DNA from: Luteimonas terrae
GTDB lineage: Bacteria > Pseudomonadota > Gammaproteobacteria > Xanthomonadales > Xanthomonadaceae
Assembly: GCF_004358165.1 (NCBI RefSeq)
Contig: NZ_SMTG01000006.1
Span: forward strand, 124,001 to 188,000
Direction of reading: 5' to 3'
Length of the DNA: 64,000 nucleotides
Positions 36,990 to 45,315 of this stretch are shown in pieces (the first letter of the stretch is position 1; every line of letters begins with the position of its first letter). The notes under the pieces are model-generated. The model saw only the letters and a list, made by a program, of their open reading frames with translations, was not told the origin of the DNA and searched no databases. The translations under genes and the position numbers were made by a program.

Positions 36990-37904
36990 ATGTCCAGCGC
37001 CTCGTCCGATCTGTCCCGCCCGCCGCTCACGCCCCGTCATTGGCCGGCATGGTGCGGCATCGGTCTGATGGCCCTTGCCGCGCGGATTCCGTGGCCGCTG
37101 CAACGCGCGCTCGGCCGCGGACTGGGCAACGTGCTGCGTCTGACGCTGGCGAGCCGACGGAAGGTCGCGGCGCGCAATCTCGAACTCTGCTTTCCGGAGC
37201 TCGATGCCGACGCGCGCGACGCGCTGCTGCGCCGGCACTTCCATGCGCTGGGGATCGGGCTGTTCGAGTTCGGGCGTGCGTGGTGGGGCTCGATCGCGCC
37301 GCTGCGGCGCGGGTTGATCGTCGAAGGTGTCGAACACGTCGAGGCCGCATGGGCCGCGGGCCGCGGCGTCATCGTGGTATCGGGCCATTTCACGACGCTG
37401 GAAGTCTGCGGCCGGCTGATGTGCGACTACGTGCCGCTGGCCGGCATGTATCGCCCGCATTCGGAGCCGGCGATGGAATGGGCCGTGCGCCGCGGTCGTG
37501 CGCGTTACGCGGCGGCGATGTTTCCCAAGCGCGACGTGCGTGGCGTAGTGCGGCATCTCAAGCGCGGCGGCCTGCTCTGGTATGCGCCCGACCAGGATCC
37601 CAGCGGTGGTGACGCGGTTTACGTGCCGTTCTTCGGCCGCCCTGCGCACAGCCTCACCTCGACCCATTCGCTGGCGCGCTTGTCGGGCGCGACCGTGCTG
37701 TTCTACCGCCACGTACGGCGCGAGGACGGCGGCTACACGCTGACCCTCACGCCCGCGCCCGAGCCCTATCCCACCGCCGATGCGGCTGCCGATACGGCGA
37801 CGGTCATGGCCGGCATCGAGACGATGGCGCGCGCCGCACCGGACCAGTACCTGTGGATCCACCGGCGCTTCAAGCGGCAGCCGGATGGTGCGTCGTTGTA
37901 CTGA
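36990..37904 (+). CDS. lpxL: lysophospholipid/lipid A acyltransferase (LpxL/HtrB family)
   Basis: 304 residues. The family motif HxxxxE/D is visible in SGHFTTLEVCGR (residues about 129-134), with the YRPHSEPAMEW and WYAPDQDPSGGDAVYVPFFG segments. One N-terminal membrane helix anchors the protein at the inner membrane. It should transfer a secondary acyl chain to Kdo2-lipid A, the substrate made by WaaA, which is encoded divergently 172 nt away. LpxL rather than LpxM is likely from the type of sequence, but acyl preference cannot be told. Confidence 0.87.
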   Translation: MSSASSDLSRPPLTPRHWPAWCGIGLMALAARIPWPLQRALGRGLGNVLRLTLASRRKVAARNLELCFPELDADARDALLRRHFHALGIGLFEFGRAWWGSIAPLRRGLIVEGVEHVEAAWAAGRGVIVVSGHFTTLEVCGRLMCDYVPLAGMYRPHSEPAMEWAVRRGRARYAAAMFPKRDVRGVVRHLKRGGLLWYAPDQDPSGGDAVYVPFFGRPAHSLTSTHSLARLSGATVLFYRHVRREDGGYTLTLTPAPEPYPTADAAADTATVMAGIETMARAAPDQYLWIHRRFKRQPDGASLY

Positions 37905-37939
37905 GTGACGCCGGACGTGTCAGGACATCGCCTTCAAAG

Positions 37940-37975
37940 CCCTCCCCCGCCAGCGGGGGAGGGTTGGGTAGGGGC
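37940..37975 (+). repeat. dispersed GC-rich palindrome (copy 2)
   Basis: 11-bp arms 37940-37950 and 37953-37963 around CA, followed by a TTGGGTAGGGGC tail. It lies just downstream of lpxL and forms an inverted pair with the copy at 38052-38087. Confidence 0.8.
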
Positions 37976-38051
37976 GAGCGCCCAGATCATGCGATGTCGG
38001 GGCACGCTCGCGTCACTCGATGAGAAGTTCCCGGCCGACACCTGATCGTTT

Positions 38052-38087
38052 GCCCCCATGCCGGCCTTCCCCCCCACGCGGGGAAGG
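38052..38087 (-). repeat. dispersed GC-rich palindrome (copy 3)
   Basis: GCCCCCATGCCGG tail on the left (38052-38064), then arms CCTTCCCC (from 38066) and GGGGAAGG (38080-38087). It is inverted relative to copy 2, tails facing each other, in the spacer between lpxL and the O-antigen-ligase-like gene. Confidence 0.75.
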
Positions 38088-38116
38088 CACAGACAAACGC
38101 GTCACCCGGGTCGACC

Positions 38117-39469
38117 TCAGCGCACCGCGCCGTCGTCGGGCTGCGCCGGCTCCACCCGTGCCAGCAGGCTGCCGGCATAGAGTGCCGACAGCAGCAGCGT
38201 GAAGCCGCCCCAGAACGTCGAATAGAACGCCAGGTGCGTGTTGAGCGGGAACACCGTGACCGCCAGCGCGAGCATCGCCGGGCGCGCCTGTTCGCGCGCC
38301 GCGGGGCTGGCGAAGCGCCAGGCGCGCCAGGCCATCGCCACGCCGGCCAGCCACATCAGCAGGCCGATCAGGCCGGTCTCGCTGCCGATTTCGAGCACGA
38401 TCTGGTGCGCATGGAAGGCCGGCCCGTCACCCCAGGCCGCGCGCGCGCCGGCATGGGGATCGCACTGCGGGAACGCCTCGCGGAAACCGCGCGCGCCGAC
38501 ACCGTTGATCGGGTTCTCGCGGACCATGCACAGCGCCGCGCCCCAGATGCGCGTGCGACCGGCCAGCGCGTCGTCGACGCCGGCCTGGTCGGCTGCGGAC
38601 AGCCCCGTCACGGTGCGCTCCACGCGCTCCTGCACCAGCGGCGAGGTCAGCGTGACCACGACCGTAACCACCGCGGCTGCCGCGAACACGATCAGCAGGC
38701 GCCGCCAGCCCAGCAGGCGCCAGCCGGAGAACAGCAGCACCAAACCGTAGGTCAGCCACGACGCTCGCGAGCCCGCGAACAGCAGCACGATGCCGATCGC
38801 CGCGCTCGCCACGATCCAGCCGGCCGTGCCGAAGCGGCGCCCGGACCAGTACAGCGCGAACGGCGCCAGGCTCGCCAGCACGATGCCGAGCTTGAGGTTG
38901 CACGGGCCGAGCACGCCGCCGATGCGATCGGCCGCGGCGACCTGTTCGAGCGTGCACATCGGCCGGTTGCTGATCAGCTGCTTGAGCTGGTCGATGCCGA
39001 AGAACAGCGGACTGGTGCCGAAGAACACTTCGCACAGCGCGTCGAGCGTCCACACCGCCACGATCACCGCCAGACCGCCGAGCGTGATGCGGCGCCCCCG
39101 CCGCGTCGCCACAGCCGAGGCCACCAGCCACAGGAACGGCAGATAGCGCAGGTCCACCAGCGCTTCGCGCAGGGCGCGTCCGACATCGACCGAATCCACC
39201 GCCGAGATCAGTTGTGGCAGCCAGTAGGCGAAGAACAACACGCTGGTCAGCGCCCAGGCGGGTGCGCTGAGCAACTGCGCGCCGCCGCGGAAGCGCGCGC
39301 CAACCAGATGGACGATCGCGGCCAGCGCGCCCAGCACCATCACGCCTTCGGCATAGCCCGGCGCGGGCCACAGGATCACGAAGGCCAGCACCCAGTGCGG
39401 CGCCCAGCGCCAGCCCACGGGGCGCGGCGTGCGCGCGGTGGCGTCAGTTGTCGTCGTCGAACTCGTCAT
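38117..39469 (-). CDS. O-antigen ligase family membrane protein
   Basis: 450 residues with about ten to twelve membrane helices and a long periplasmic loop near residues 285-350. That loop contains RTRIWGAALCMVRENPINGVGARGFREAF, which is the Wzy_C motif of the O-antigen ligase/polymerase family, with the HAHQIVLEIGSETGLIG segment following. It would attach O-antigen or another glycan to the lipid A core in the periplasm. The start at 39469 overlaps the glycosyltransferase stop by 26 bases, so the two are co-transcribed. WaaL is a likely but unproven name. Confidence 0.82.
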   Translation of the reverse strand: MTSSTTTTDATARTPRPVGWRWAPHWVLAFVILWPAPGYAEGVMVLGALAAIVHLVGARFRGGAQLLSAPAWALTSVLFFAYWLPQLISAVDSVDVGRALREALVDLRYLPFLWLVASAVATRRGRRITLGGLAVIVAVWTLDALCEVFFGTSPLFFGIDQLKQLISNRPMCTLEQVAAADRIGGVLGPCNLKLGIVLASLAPFALYWSGRRFGTAGWIVASAAIGIVLLFAGSRASWLTYGLVLLFSGWRLLGWRRLLIVFAAAAVVTVVVTLTSPLVQERVERTVTGLSAADQAGVDDALAGRTRIWGAALCMVRENPINGVGARGFREAFPQCDPHAGARAAWGDGPAFHAHQIVLEIGSETGLIGLLMWLAGVAMAWRAWRFASPAAREQARPAMLALAVTVFPLNTHLAFYSTFWGGFTLLLSALYAGSLLARVEPAQPDDGAVR

Positions 39470-40565
39470 AGACCGCGAGGGTCGCCTCCTGCATCGCACG
39501 CAGCGTGTCGGGCATCGTACCGGCTCGCGATGGCCCTCGCGTGACCAGCGCGCGTGCGGCGCGTGCGAGCGCGTCGCGGTCGAAGGGCGTCACTGCACCT
39601 TCGGGCTGCAGTTGCGCCAGCAGTTCGCCGACACCGCCGTGGGCCCAGCCTGCGACCGGACGCGCGCACGACAGCGCTTCGAGCACGGTGCGCCCGAAGG
39701 CTTCGGGCTTGCGCGAGAGCTGCAGCACCAGATCGCTGGCCGCGTAGGCGCGCGCGATCGCGTCGGTCGGTTCGGTCATCGCCAGCGCATCGCCGCAATG
39801 CAGTGCGTCCGCTTCGCGCTGGAGTTCGGCGATATAGGTCTCGCGGCCGGCTTCGCGGGCGCCGGGCATCCACAGGCGCGCGTCGAGGCCATCGTTACGC
39901 AGATCGGCGAGCAGCGTGATCGCGTCGATGTGTCCTTTCAGGCGCGTACCGCGGCCGGGCAACAGGAGCAGTGGACCGGTGCCGCCGAGCTGCGGCCAGC
40001 GCGCGGCGACCTCGGCGCGCGCCGCGACATCCGGAGACGGCGCCGGCGGAAATTTCGCCGGATCGATGCCGCGCGGAATGACGCGCAGGCGGTCGCGTGG
40101 CGTATCCGGGTAATGCCGCAGCAGGTAGTCACGTACCGTGTCCGACACGCAGATCACCCGCTCGCCGCGCGCCATGATCGCGCTGTAGCGCGAGGGCGAG
40201 TTGAGGCCATGCATCGTGGTGACGAAATGCGGGCGGCGCGCCTCGGGCATTCCGCGCAGCGCCCACCAGCCGATCCACGCGGGCAGTCGCGAACGCGCAT
40301 GGACGATGTCGGCGCCGGCCTCGGCGAACAGGCGGCGCAGCGTGCGCACGTGACGCAGCACCCACGGTGACTTGGCGCCGATGTCGAGCGTGACGTGGGT
40401 CGCGCCGGTCGCTTCCAGTGCCGGCACGAGGCGGCCGCCGGCCGACACGACGATCGCGCGATGGCCGGCGTCGACCAGCGCCTGCGCGATCTCGATGGTG
40501 GAGCGTTCGACGCCGCCGGACGACAGCGCCGGCAGCAACTGGACGACGGTCAGCGGTCGACGCAT
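39444..40565 (-). CDS. glycosyltransferase family 4 protein
   Basis: 373 residues, GT-B fold. The N-terminal VVQLLPALSSGGVERSTIEIAQAL loop and the C-terminal SRKPEAFGRTVLEALSCARPVAGWAHGGVGELL donor-binding segment with ExxxxxE spacing are typical of GT4. It probably adds a sugar to the LPS core or capsular glycan; neighbours waaA, lpxL and the O-antigen ligase support an LPS role. The start at 40565 begins the conserved fold and fits the usual length better than the longer version 16 codons upstream. Confidence 0.88.
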   Translation of the reverse strand: MRRPLTVVQLLPALSSGGVERSTIEIAQALVDAGHRAIVVSAGGRLVPALEATGATHVTLDIGAKSPWVLRHVRTLRRLFAEAGADIVHARSRLPAWIGWWALRGMPEARRPHFVTTMHGLNSPSRYSAIMARGERVICVSDTVRDYLLRHYPDTPRDRLRVIPRGIDPAKFPPAPSPDVAARAEVAARWPQLGGTGPLLLLPGRGTRLKGHIDAITLLADLRNDGLDARLWMPGAREAGRETYIAELQREADALHCGDALAMTEPTDAIARAYAASDLVLQLSRKPEAFGRTVLEALSCARPVAGWAHGGVGELLAQLQPEGAVTPFDRDALARAARALVTRGPSRAGTMPDTLRAMQEATLAVYDEFDDDN

Positions 40566-40587
40566 GCGGCCGCGATGTCCGGGCGAT

Positions 40588-40803
40588 TCAGTCGACGAGG
40601 ACGAAATGCGCACCGCAGTACGGGCAGTCCGATTCGCCGTTCTCGGCCTCGATCGGCAGGTACACGCGCGGGTGCGAGTTCCACAGCGCCATCGACGGCA
40701 GCGGGCAGCTCAGCGGCAGGTCGGCGCGGCGCACTTCATAGCGCTGGGCGGCGTTGGCTTGCGTCGGCTGGACGTTGGCTGCGGTCATGACGGCGGAGTT
40801 CAT
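40588..40803 (-). CDS. zinc-finger (CHCC-type) small protein
   Basis: 71 residues. A C...H...C-x2-C pattern (SCPLP, SHPRVYLPIE, CPYCGAHFVL) matches the zf-CHCC family of small proteins of about 65 residues, related to the NDUFS6 subunit of complex I, bound zinc expected. It lies 22 nt upstream of the glycosyltransferase in the same direction, an association seen in other xanthomonads. The start may instead be five codons downstream at 40788; neither choice has a good ribosome site. The cellular role is unknown. Confidence 0.85.
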   Translation of the reverse strand: MNSAVMTAANVQPTQANAAQRYEVRRADLPLSCPLPSMALWNSHPRVYLPIEAENGESDCPYCGAHFVLVD

Positions 40804-40846
40804 CGTGTGGAGGCGGCCATTCTAGCGCGCCGCCATGCAGGCGGGC

Positions 40847-41533
40847 TCAGCCCGGCAGCGTGAACAGCAGCAGGGTCGCGCCCTGCGGGCCGGCGACGAT
40901 CGCGGTGTCCACTGCCTCGTCCTGCCAGCCCAGGGCATCGCCGGTCGCCAGCGTGTGGTCGTCGACGATGGTCTCGCCGCGCAGGATCTGCAGCCAATGG
41001 CGCCGGGTGGACTCCAGCTTCAGGTCGAGACACGCGCCGGGTGCAAGCGTCGCGTGCCGCAGCCAGGCCTGCTGGCGCACCGGTAGCGCGTCGGTGCCGA
41101 TATCGGGCGACGCGCGCAGCGTCCATGCGCCATCGGCATCAGGCGCCATGCGCTGCACGCCGTCGGCCGGCGGCAGGTTGACGCGATCGGGCTGCAACGC
41201 GATGCGCAACACGCGCGCCTCTGCGCTGCCGGTCTCTTCGACCGGGGTATCGCTGGCATGGCCGGCGCCGGTCCAGGCCAGCGTGCCGGCCTCCAGGGCG
41301 ACACCGTCGCGGCGCAGCGTGCCGTCGAGCACCAGGGTCAGCAGCTCCATGTTCGCCACGCGCTGCGCGGGCACCGTGGTCCCGGCGGGCAGGCGTTCTT
41401 CGTTGAGCTGGCGCAATGCGCCGAAGCCCATCCAGTCGGCGTCGTGGTAATCGCCGCTGGAAAACGTGCACAGGCGCGTGCGCGTGCCGTGGCGGCTGGT
41501 GCCGCGCGTGTCGGCGGGTCGGTGGAGTTTCAT
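40847..41533 (-). CDS. pirin-like bicupin protein without the usual metal ligands
   Basis: 228 residues with the YhhW/pirin fold: TFSSGDYHDADWMGFGALRQLNEERL, MELLTLVLDGTLRRDG and the weaker C-terminal cupin. In canonical pirins the iron is held by HPHxDME and a later H-x-E. Here the first reads PAQRVANME and the second GAGHASD, so at least three of four ligands are missing. It may not bind iron or may not have quercetinase activity. Possible roles include regulation or a degenerated enzyme. The gene stands alone, 43 nt upstream of the zinc-finger gene. Confidence 0.85.
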   Translation of the reverse strand: MKLHRPADTRGTSRHGTRTRLCTFSSGDYHDADWMGFGALRQLNEERLPAGTTVPAQRVANMELLTLVLDGTLRRDGVALEAGTLAWTGAGHASDTPVEETGSAEARVLRIALQPDRVNLPPADGVQRMAPDADGAWTLRASPDIGTDALPVRQQAWLRHATLAPGACLDLKLESTRRHWLQILRGETIVDDHTLATGDALGWQDEAVDTAIVAGPQGATLLLFTLPG

Positions 41534-41602
41534 GGCAGATCCGGAACGCGGAAACGAAAACGCCGGCGCACGGGTCGCGTGCGCCGGCGTCGGGACGCGA
41601 TG

Positions 41603-42322
41603 TTACTGCGCGGCCGGGGCAGCCGGCGCCGCGCCCTCGGCGACGATGGCCTCGGTGGTGATGCGCAGCTCGACGTCGTCGCTGACGTTCGGCGCATAGG
41701 CGCCGACGCCGAAGTCGCTGCGCTTGATCTTCGCGACGGCATCGAAGCCGGCGGCGGCGCGCTTGGCCATCGGCTGCTCGCCGAACTTGTTGATGGTGAC
41801 GTCGAGCACCACCGGCTTGGTGATGTCCTTGATCGTCAGGTCGCCGGTGACCTTGAGCTTGTTGGTGCCGGCCGACTCGACCGCGGTGCTCTTGAAGGTG
41901 GCGTTGGGGAACTTGGCCGCGTCGAAGAAATCGGCGCTGCGCAGGTGGTCATCGAAATCACCGACGTGCGAGTTCAGACCCGACAGCGGCAGCGTGACCT
42001 CGACCGACGAGGCGCCGACGTTCTCGGCGTTGTAGACGATCTGGCCGGAGACGTCGCCGAAATGCGCGACCGGGTTGGAGAAGCCGAAGTGGCTCCACTG
42101 GGCGATCACGTCGGTGTGCTTGGGGTCGAGGATGTAGGTGCCCGAGACACCGGCGATCGGCTCGGCGGTCGGCGCGGTCTCGGCGAGCGCCTCGGAGGCC
42201 GGCGCGGCGGCGGCTTCGGTGGCGGGCGCGGCGGTCTGCGCAGGCGCGGCCGGCTCCTGCTGGGCGCAGGCGGCGAGAGCGATGGCGGCGGCAAGCGGGA
42301 GCAGCAGGTAACGGTGGCGCAT
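41603..42322 (-). CDS. YceI-family lipoprotein
   Basis: 239 residues. Lipobox LAAC at about residues 15-18 and an Ala/Pro/Thr-rich linker to about residue 50 precede the YceI beta-barrel (GTYILDPKHTDVIAQWSHFGFSNP, ADFFDAAKFPNATFKST, KRSDFGVGAYAP). The family binds polyisoprenoid or other lipids in the periplasm. The ATG at 42322 has GAGGATTCC upstream. The neighbouring gene at 42397 runs in the same direction. The specific ligand is unknown. Confidence 0.9.
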   Translation of the reverse strand: MRHRYLLLPLAAAIALAACAQQEPAAPAQTAAPATEAAAAPASEALAETAPTAEPIAGVSGTYILDPKHTDVIAQWSHFGFSNPVAHFGDVSGQIVYNAENVGASSVEVTLPLSGLNSHVGDFDDHLRSADFFDAAKFPNATFKSTAVESAGTNKLKVTGDLTIKDITKPVVLDVTINKFGEQPMAKRAAAGFDAVAKIKRSDFGVGAYAPNVSDDVELRITTEAIVAEGAAPAAPAAQ

Positions 42323-42396
42323 GGCGGAATCCTCGTGGATCGGACGGGTGGTGGTGGGAACCGCGCGCAAGGCTGCGCGCGGGCGGAACGCAGGTG

Positions 42397-42984
42397 TCAG
42401 ACGATGCGCGCAGCTTCGTCGAACGGCAGGCGCGGCGAGCGCGGGAAGATCGTCGACGGATCGCCCTTGCCCAGGTTGACCAGGAAGTTGGACTTGATCG
42501 AGGTGCCGGCGAAGAAGGCCTCGTCGACCTTGGCATTGTCGAAACCCGACATCGCACCGGTGTCCAGACCCAGCGCGCGCGCGGCCATGATCAGGTAGGC
42601 GCCCTGCAGGCTACCGTTGCGGAACGCCGGGACTTCGCGGTCTTTGCGCGGGCCGTCGAACCAGCTCTTGGCGTCCGTGTGCGGGAACAGGAACGGCAGC
42701 TTCTCGTGGAAGTCCTCGTCATGGGCGACGATCACGATGACCGGCGCGGACATCGTCTTCTCGTAGTTGCCCTCGCTCAACGCGGGGCCGAGCTTGGCCT
42801 TGGCCTCGTCCGATTTCACGAACACGAAGCGCGCGGGCGACGAGTTGGCCGACGTCGGCGCGAACTTCAGCAGGTCGTAGAGCTGGTGCAGCGTCTCGTC
42901 GCTGATGTCGCCGCTGAACCCGTTGTAGGTGCGGGCGGTGCGGAACAGCTGGTCGAGCGCGGCATCGGACAGGGTGTCGGTCAT
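42397..42984 (-). CDS. nitroreductase family protein (RutE/malonic semialdehyde reductase-like)
   Basis: 195 residues, the size of the RutE subgroup of FMN nitroreductases. Segments [43 protein letters not shown] and [20 protein letters not shown] are diagnostic. RutE reduces malonic semialdehyde, but no other rut genes are near, so the substrate is open. The ATG at 42984 has GAGGATG upstream; longer starts were rejected. It precedes the YceI gene and may share its transcript. Confidence 0.88.
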   Translation of the reverse strand: MTDTLSDAALDQLFRTARTYNGFSGDISDETLHQLYDLLKFAPTSANSSPARFVFVKSDEAKAKLGPALSEGNYEKTMSAPVIVIVAHDEDFHEKLPFLFPHTDAKSWFDGPRKDREVPAFRNGSLQGAYLIMAARALGLDTGAMSGFDNAKVDEAFFAGTSIKSNFLVNLGKGDPSTIFPRSPRLPFDEAARIV

Positions 42985-43069
42985 CGGCATCCTCGTGGGA
43001 AAGCGGGGTGGGACGAAGGCCGCAGTGTAGAGTCCTGCGGCAGCGCGACCGGTACGCCGGTCGGAACGG

Positions 43070-44059
43070 ATGATCACATACGTGGAACGTCGACCAGGCA
43101 AAACCCGCGATTGCAGACGGATCTGGGCGGTCAGCGATGGCCGCGCCGGCAATGCCCGTCAGGCCGAAGCGCTGGCCGCCGCGCTGTCGCCGCGCGCCGA
43201 GGCCTTGCATCTCGAGCCGCGCGCGCCCTGGCGCTGGCTCGCGCCGCGGCGCCTGCCCGCCTCGGCTTGCGCCTTCGGTGACGCCTTCGCCACGCATCTG
43301 GACGACACGCCCGACGTCGCGATCGGCTGCGGCCGTCAGGCTGCGCTGGCGACGCGCCTGGCCGGCGCGCGTGGCGCGCGCACGGTGCAGATCCTCGACC
43401 CGCGCATCGATCCGCGGCTGTGGGATCTCGTCGTCGTGCCCGAGCACGACCGCCTGCGTGGACCGAACGTACTGGTCGTGCGCGGCAGCCTGCATCCGGT
43501 CGACGATGCGTGGCTGGCCGATGCGCGCGATGCGTTCCCGGCGCTGGGCGACCTGCCCGGCCCGCGGACCGCGGTGCTGCTGGGCGGCGACTCGCGGCAC
43601 GGCCGTTTCGACGTGGCCGCGTTCGCGGCGCTGGCGGACCGGCTTGATGTCGTGACGCAACGCGACGGCGGCAGCCTGCTGCTGACCGCGTCGCGCCGCA
43701 CGTCGCCCGAGGTGCGCGACGCGCTGCGCGCGCGCTACGCGGAGCGCGCCGCACTGGTCTGGATCGACGAGCGCAACGGCGCGAATCCCTACGCCGGCAT
43801 GCTCGGCTGGGCCGACCGCATCGTGTGTTCGTCGGACTCGGTCAACATGCTCTCGGAAGCCTGCGCGACGCGCGCGCCGGTGTTCGTGTACGCGCCCGGG
43901 CCGCTCGACGGCGCGCCGCAGCGCTTCGTCGACGGCCTGCTGGCGGACGGGCGGGCACGTGCGTTCGAGGACGCGCTGCCGGACTTCGACGTGGTGCCAT
44001 TGCGCGAGACCGCGCGGATCGCGGCCGAGGTGCGGGAACGCCTGGGCGTGCGTGTCTGA
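43070..44059 (+). CDS. mitochondrial fission ELM1-like protein
   Basis: 329 residues of the ELM1/DUF1022 family, here bacterial. Diagnostic parts are [22 protein letters not shown] near the start, [24 protein letters not shown] in the middle and [39 protein letters not shown] near the end. The fold resembles GT-B nucleotide-sugar transferases, and bacterial members are often near LPS genes; a function in glycan synthesis is plausible, not shown. It stands alone, divergent from the nitroreductase gene. Confidence 0.85.
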   Translation: MITYVERRPGKTRDCRRIWAVSDGRAGNARQAEALAAALSPRAEALHLEPRAPWRWLAPRRLPASACAFGDAFATHLDDTPDVAIGCGRQAALATRLAGARGARTVQILDPRIDPRLWDLVVVPEHDRLRGPNVLVVRGSLHPVDDAWLADARDAFPALGDLPGPRTAVLLGGDSRHGRFDVAAFAALADRLDVVTQRDGGSLLLTASRRTSPEVRDALRARYAERAALVWIDERNGANPYAGMLGWADRIVCSSDSVNMLSEACATRAPVFVYAPGPLDGAPQRFVDGLLADGRARAFEDALPDFDVVPLRETARIAAEVRERLGVRV

Positions 44060-44092
44060 CGCGCCGGGGTGCGCATTGGACACCCGCTGACG

Positions 44093-44767
44093 TCAGCGCA
44101 GCTCCAGCAACTGCTCGAACCGGTCGATGACCGCCAACGCACCGCAGCCATGCAGGTCGAAATCGCGGCGGTAGCCGTAGCCGACCAGCACCAGCGGCGC
44201 GCCGGCGGCGATCGCGGCGCCGGCATCGGCCGCGGAATCGCCGACCATCAGGCATCGGGTGATGTCCACGCCGAAGCCTTCGGCCAGATGCAGCAGCGGC
44301 AGCGGGTGCGGTTTGCGTTCGGGCAGATCGCCGGCGCCGAGCACCGCGTCGAAAAAACCGTCGATCTCCAGCGCTTCGAGCAGCGGCGGCACGAACTGCG
44401 CCGGCTTGTTGGTGCACACCGCGAGCCGCACGCCGCGGGCGCGCAGGGCCTGCAGCGTCGACACAACACCGGGGTAGAGCTGCGGATCGAGCAGCAGGCA
44501 ATCGGCGTAGTGGCGCATGAAACGCGGCATCACCGCCTCGATGTCCTGCAGGTCGCCGGCATGGCGCAGCGCGGACGTGATCAGCTGCCGTGCGCCATCG
44601 CCGATCCAGCTGCGCACCGTGGCCTCGTCGACCTGCGCATGGCCGAGCTCGGCCAGCAGACGGTTGACCGCGGCGGCGATGTCGGACGCGCTGTCGACCA
44701 GCGTGCCATCGAGATCGAACAGCACCACCGGCCAGGGAAACGCGTGTGACGCGGCGGAATCGCCCAT
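44093..44767 (-). CDS. gph: phosphoglycolate phosphatase (HAD)
   Basis: 224 residues. HAD motif I VLFDLDGTLVDSASDI at residues 14-29 contains the nucleophile and general acid aspartates; motif II CTNKPAQ and motif IV VGDSAADAGAA are present. It removes phosphate from 2-phosphoglycolate produced by DNA repair. The ATG at 44767 gives the standard length; a further 20 codons upstream are open but unneeded. Other HAD phosphatases are possible, though the cap type and motifs fit Gph best. Confidence 0.88.
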   Translation of the reverse strand: MGDSAASHAFPWPVVLFDLDGTLVDSASDIAAAVNRLLAELGHAQVDEATVRSWIGDGARQLITSALRHAGDLQDIEAVMPRFMRHYADCLLLDPQLYPGVVSTLQALRARGVRLAVCTNKPAQFVPPLLEALEIDGFFDAVLGAGDLPERKPHPLPLLHLAEGFGVDITRCLMVGDSAADAGAAIAAGAPLVLVGYGYRRDFDLHGCGALAVIDRFEQLLELR

Positions 44768-44913
44768 GAAACACCTGCACGGATGACGAAGCGGGCCGGC
44801 CATTGTGCGGCATCGGGCCTGCAACACTGCGTTGGCCGGCAGGGGTTCACCCGCGCCGCACGCTTGCCTATGCTGCGGCCCGCGGCGATGCGCCGAACGC
44901 TGGAGTCCCCACG

Positions 44914-45213
44914 ATGTCCATCACCACCACCGCGACCACGTCCTCCAACGACGCGACGCGCCTGCTGCGCACGCTGTGCAACCACTGGCGGCACAAGTTC
45001 GAGATCACCCGCGACGACGAGGAAGGCCACGCTTTCATTCCGTTCCAGGGCGAGGACAACGGCGCCGACTTCTTTGTCGAGGACGGCACGCTGCGCATCG
45101 TGCTGACCCAGCCGACGGCCGAGGACAGCGAGCGCTACCAGACGGTGATCGAGAACCACCTCCAGCGTTTCGCGCGCGATGAGACGCTGGTGTTCGACTG
45201 GCAGCCGGGGTGA
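44914..45213 (+). CDS. DUF2218 domain protein
   Basis: 99 residues, matching the DUF2218 family of small proteins. Key segments are TRLLRTLCNHWRHKFE near the start, GADFFVEDGTLRIVL and the ending VIENHLQRFARDETLVFDW. No signal peptide or membrane segment. The ATG at 44914 has TGGAGT upstream. Function is unknown; members of this family are sometimes near iron-uptake genes, not here. Confidence 0.85.
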   Translation: MSITTTATTSSNDATRLLRTLCNHWRHKFEITRDDEEGHAFIPFQGEDNGADFFVEDGTLRIVLTQPTAEDSERYQTVIENHLQRFARDETLVFDWQPG

Positions 45214-45315
45214 TGAACCCCATCCGGATCTGCGTCTAGCTCGTCATCCCAGACGGTAGAAGTTGATTCGCGAGCGCCGTGCATTGCTGCAACCGGCGCT
45301 CCAACGGCACGCCAC

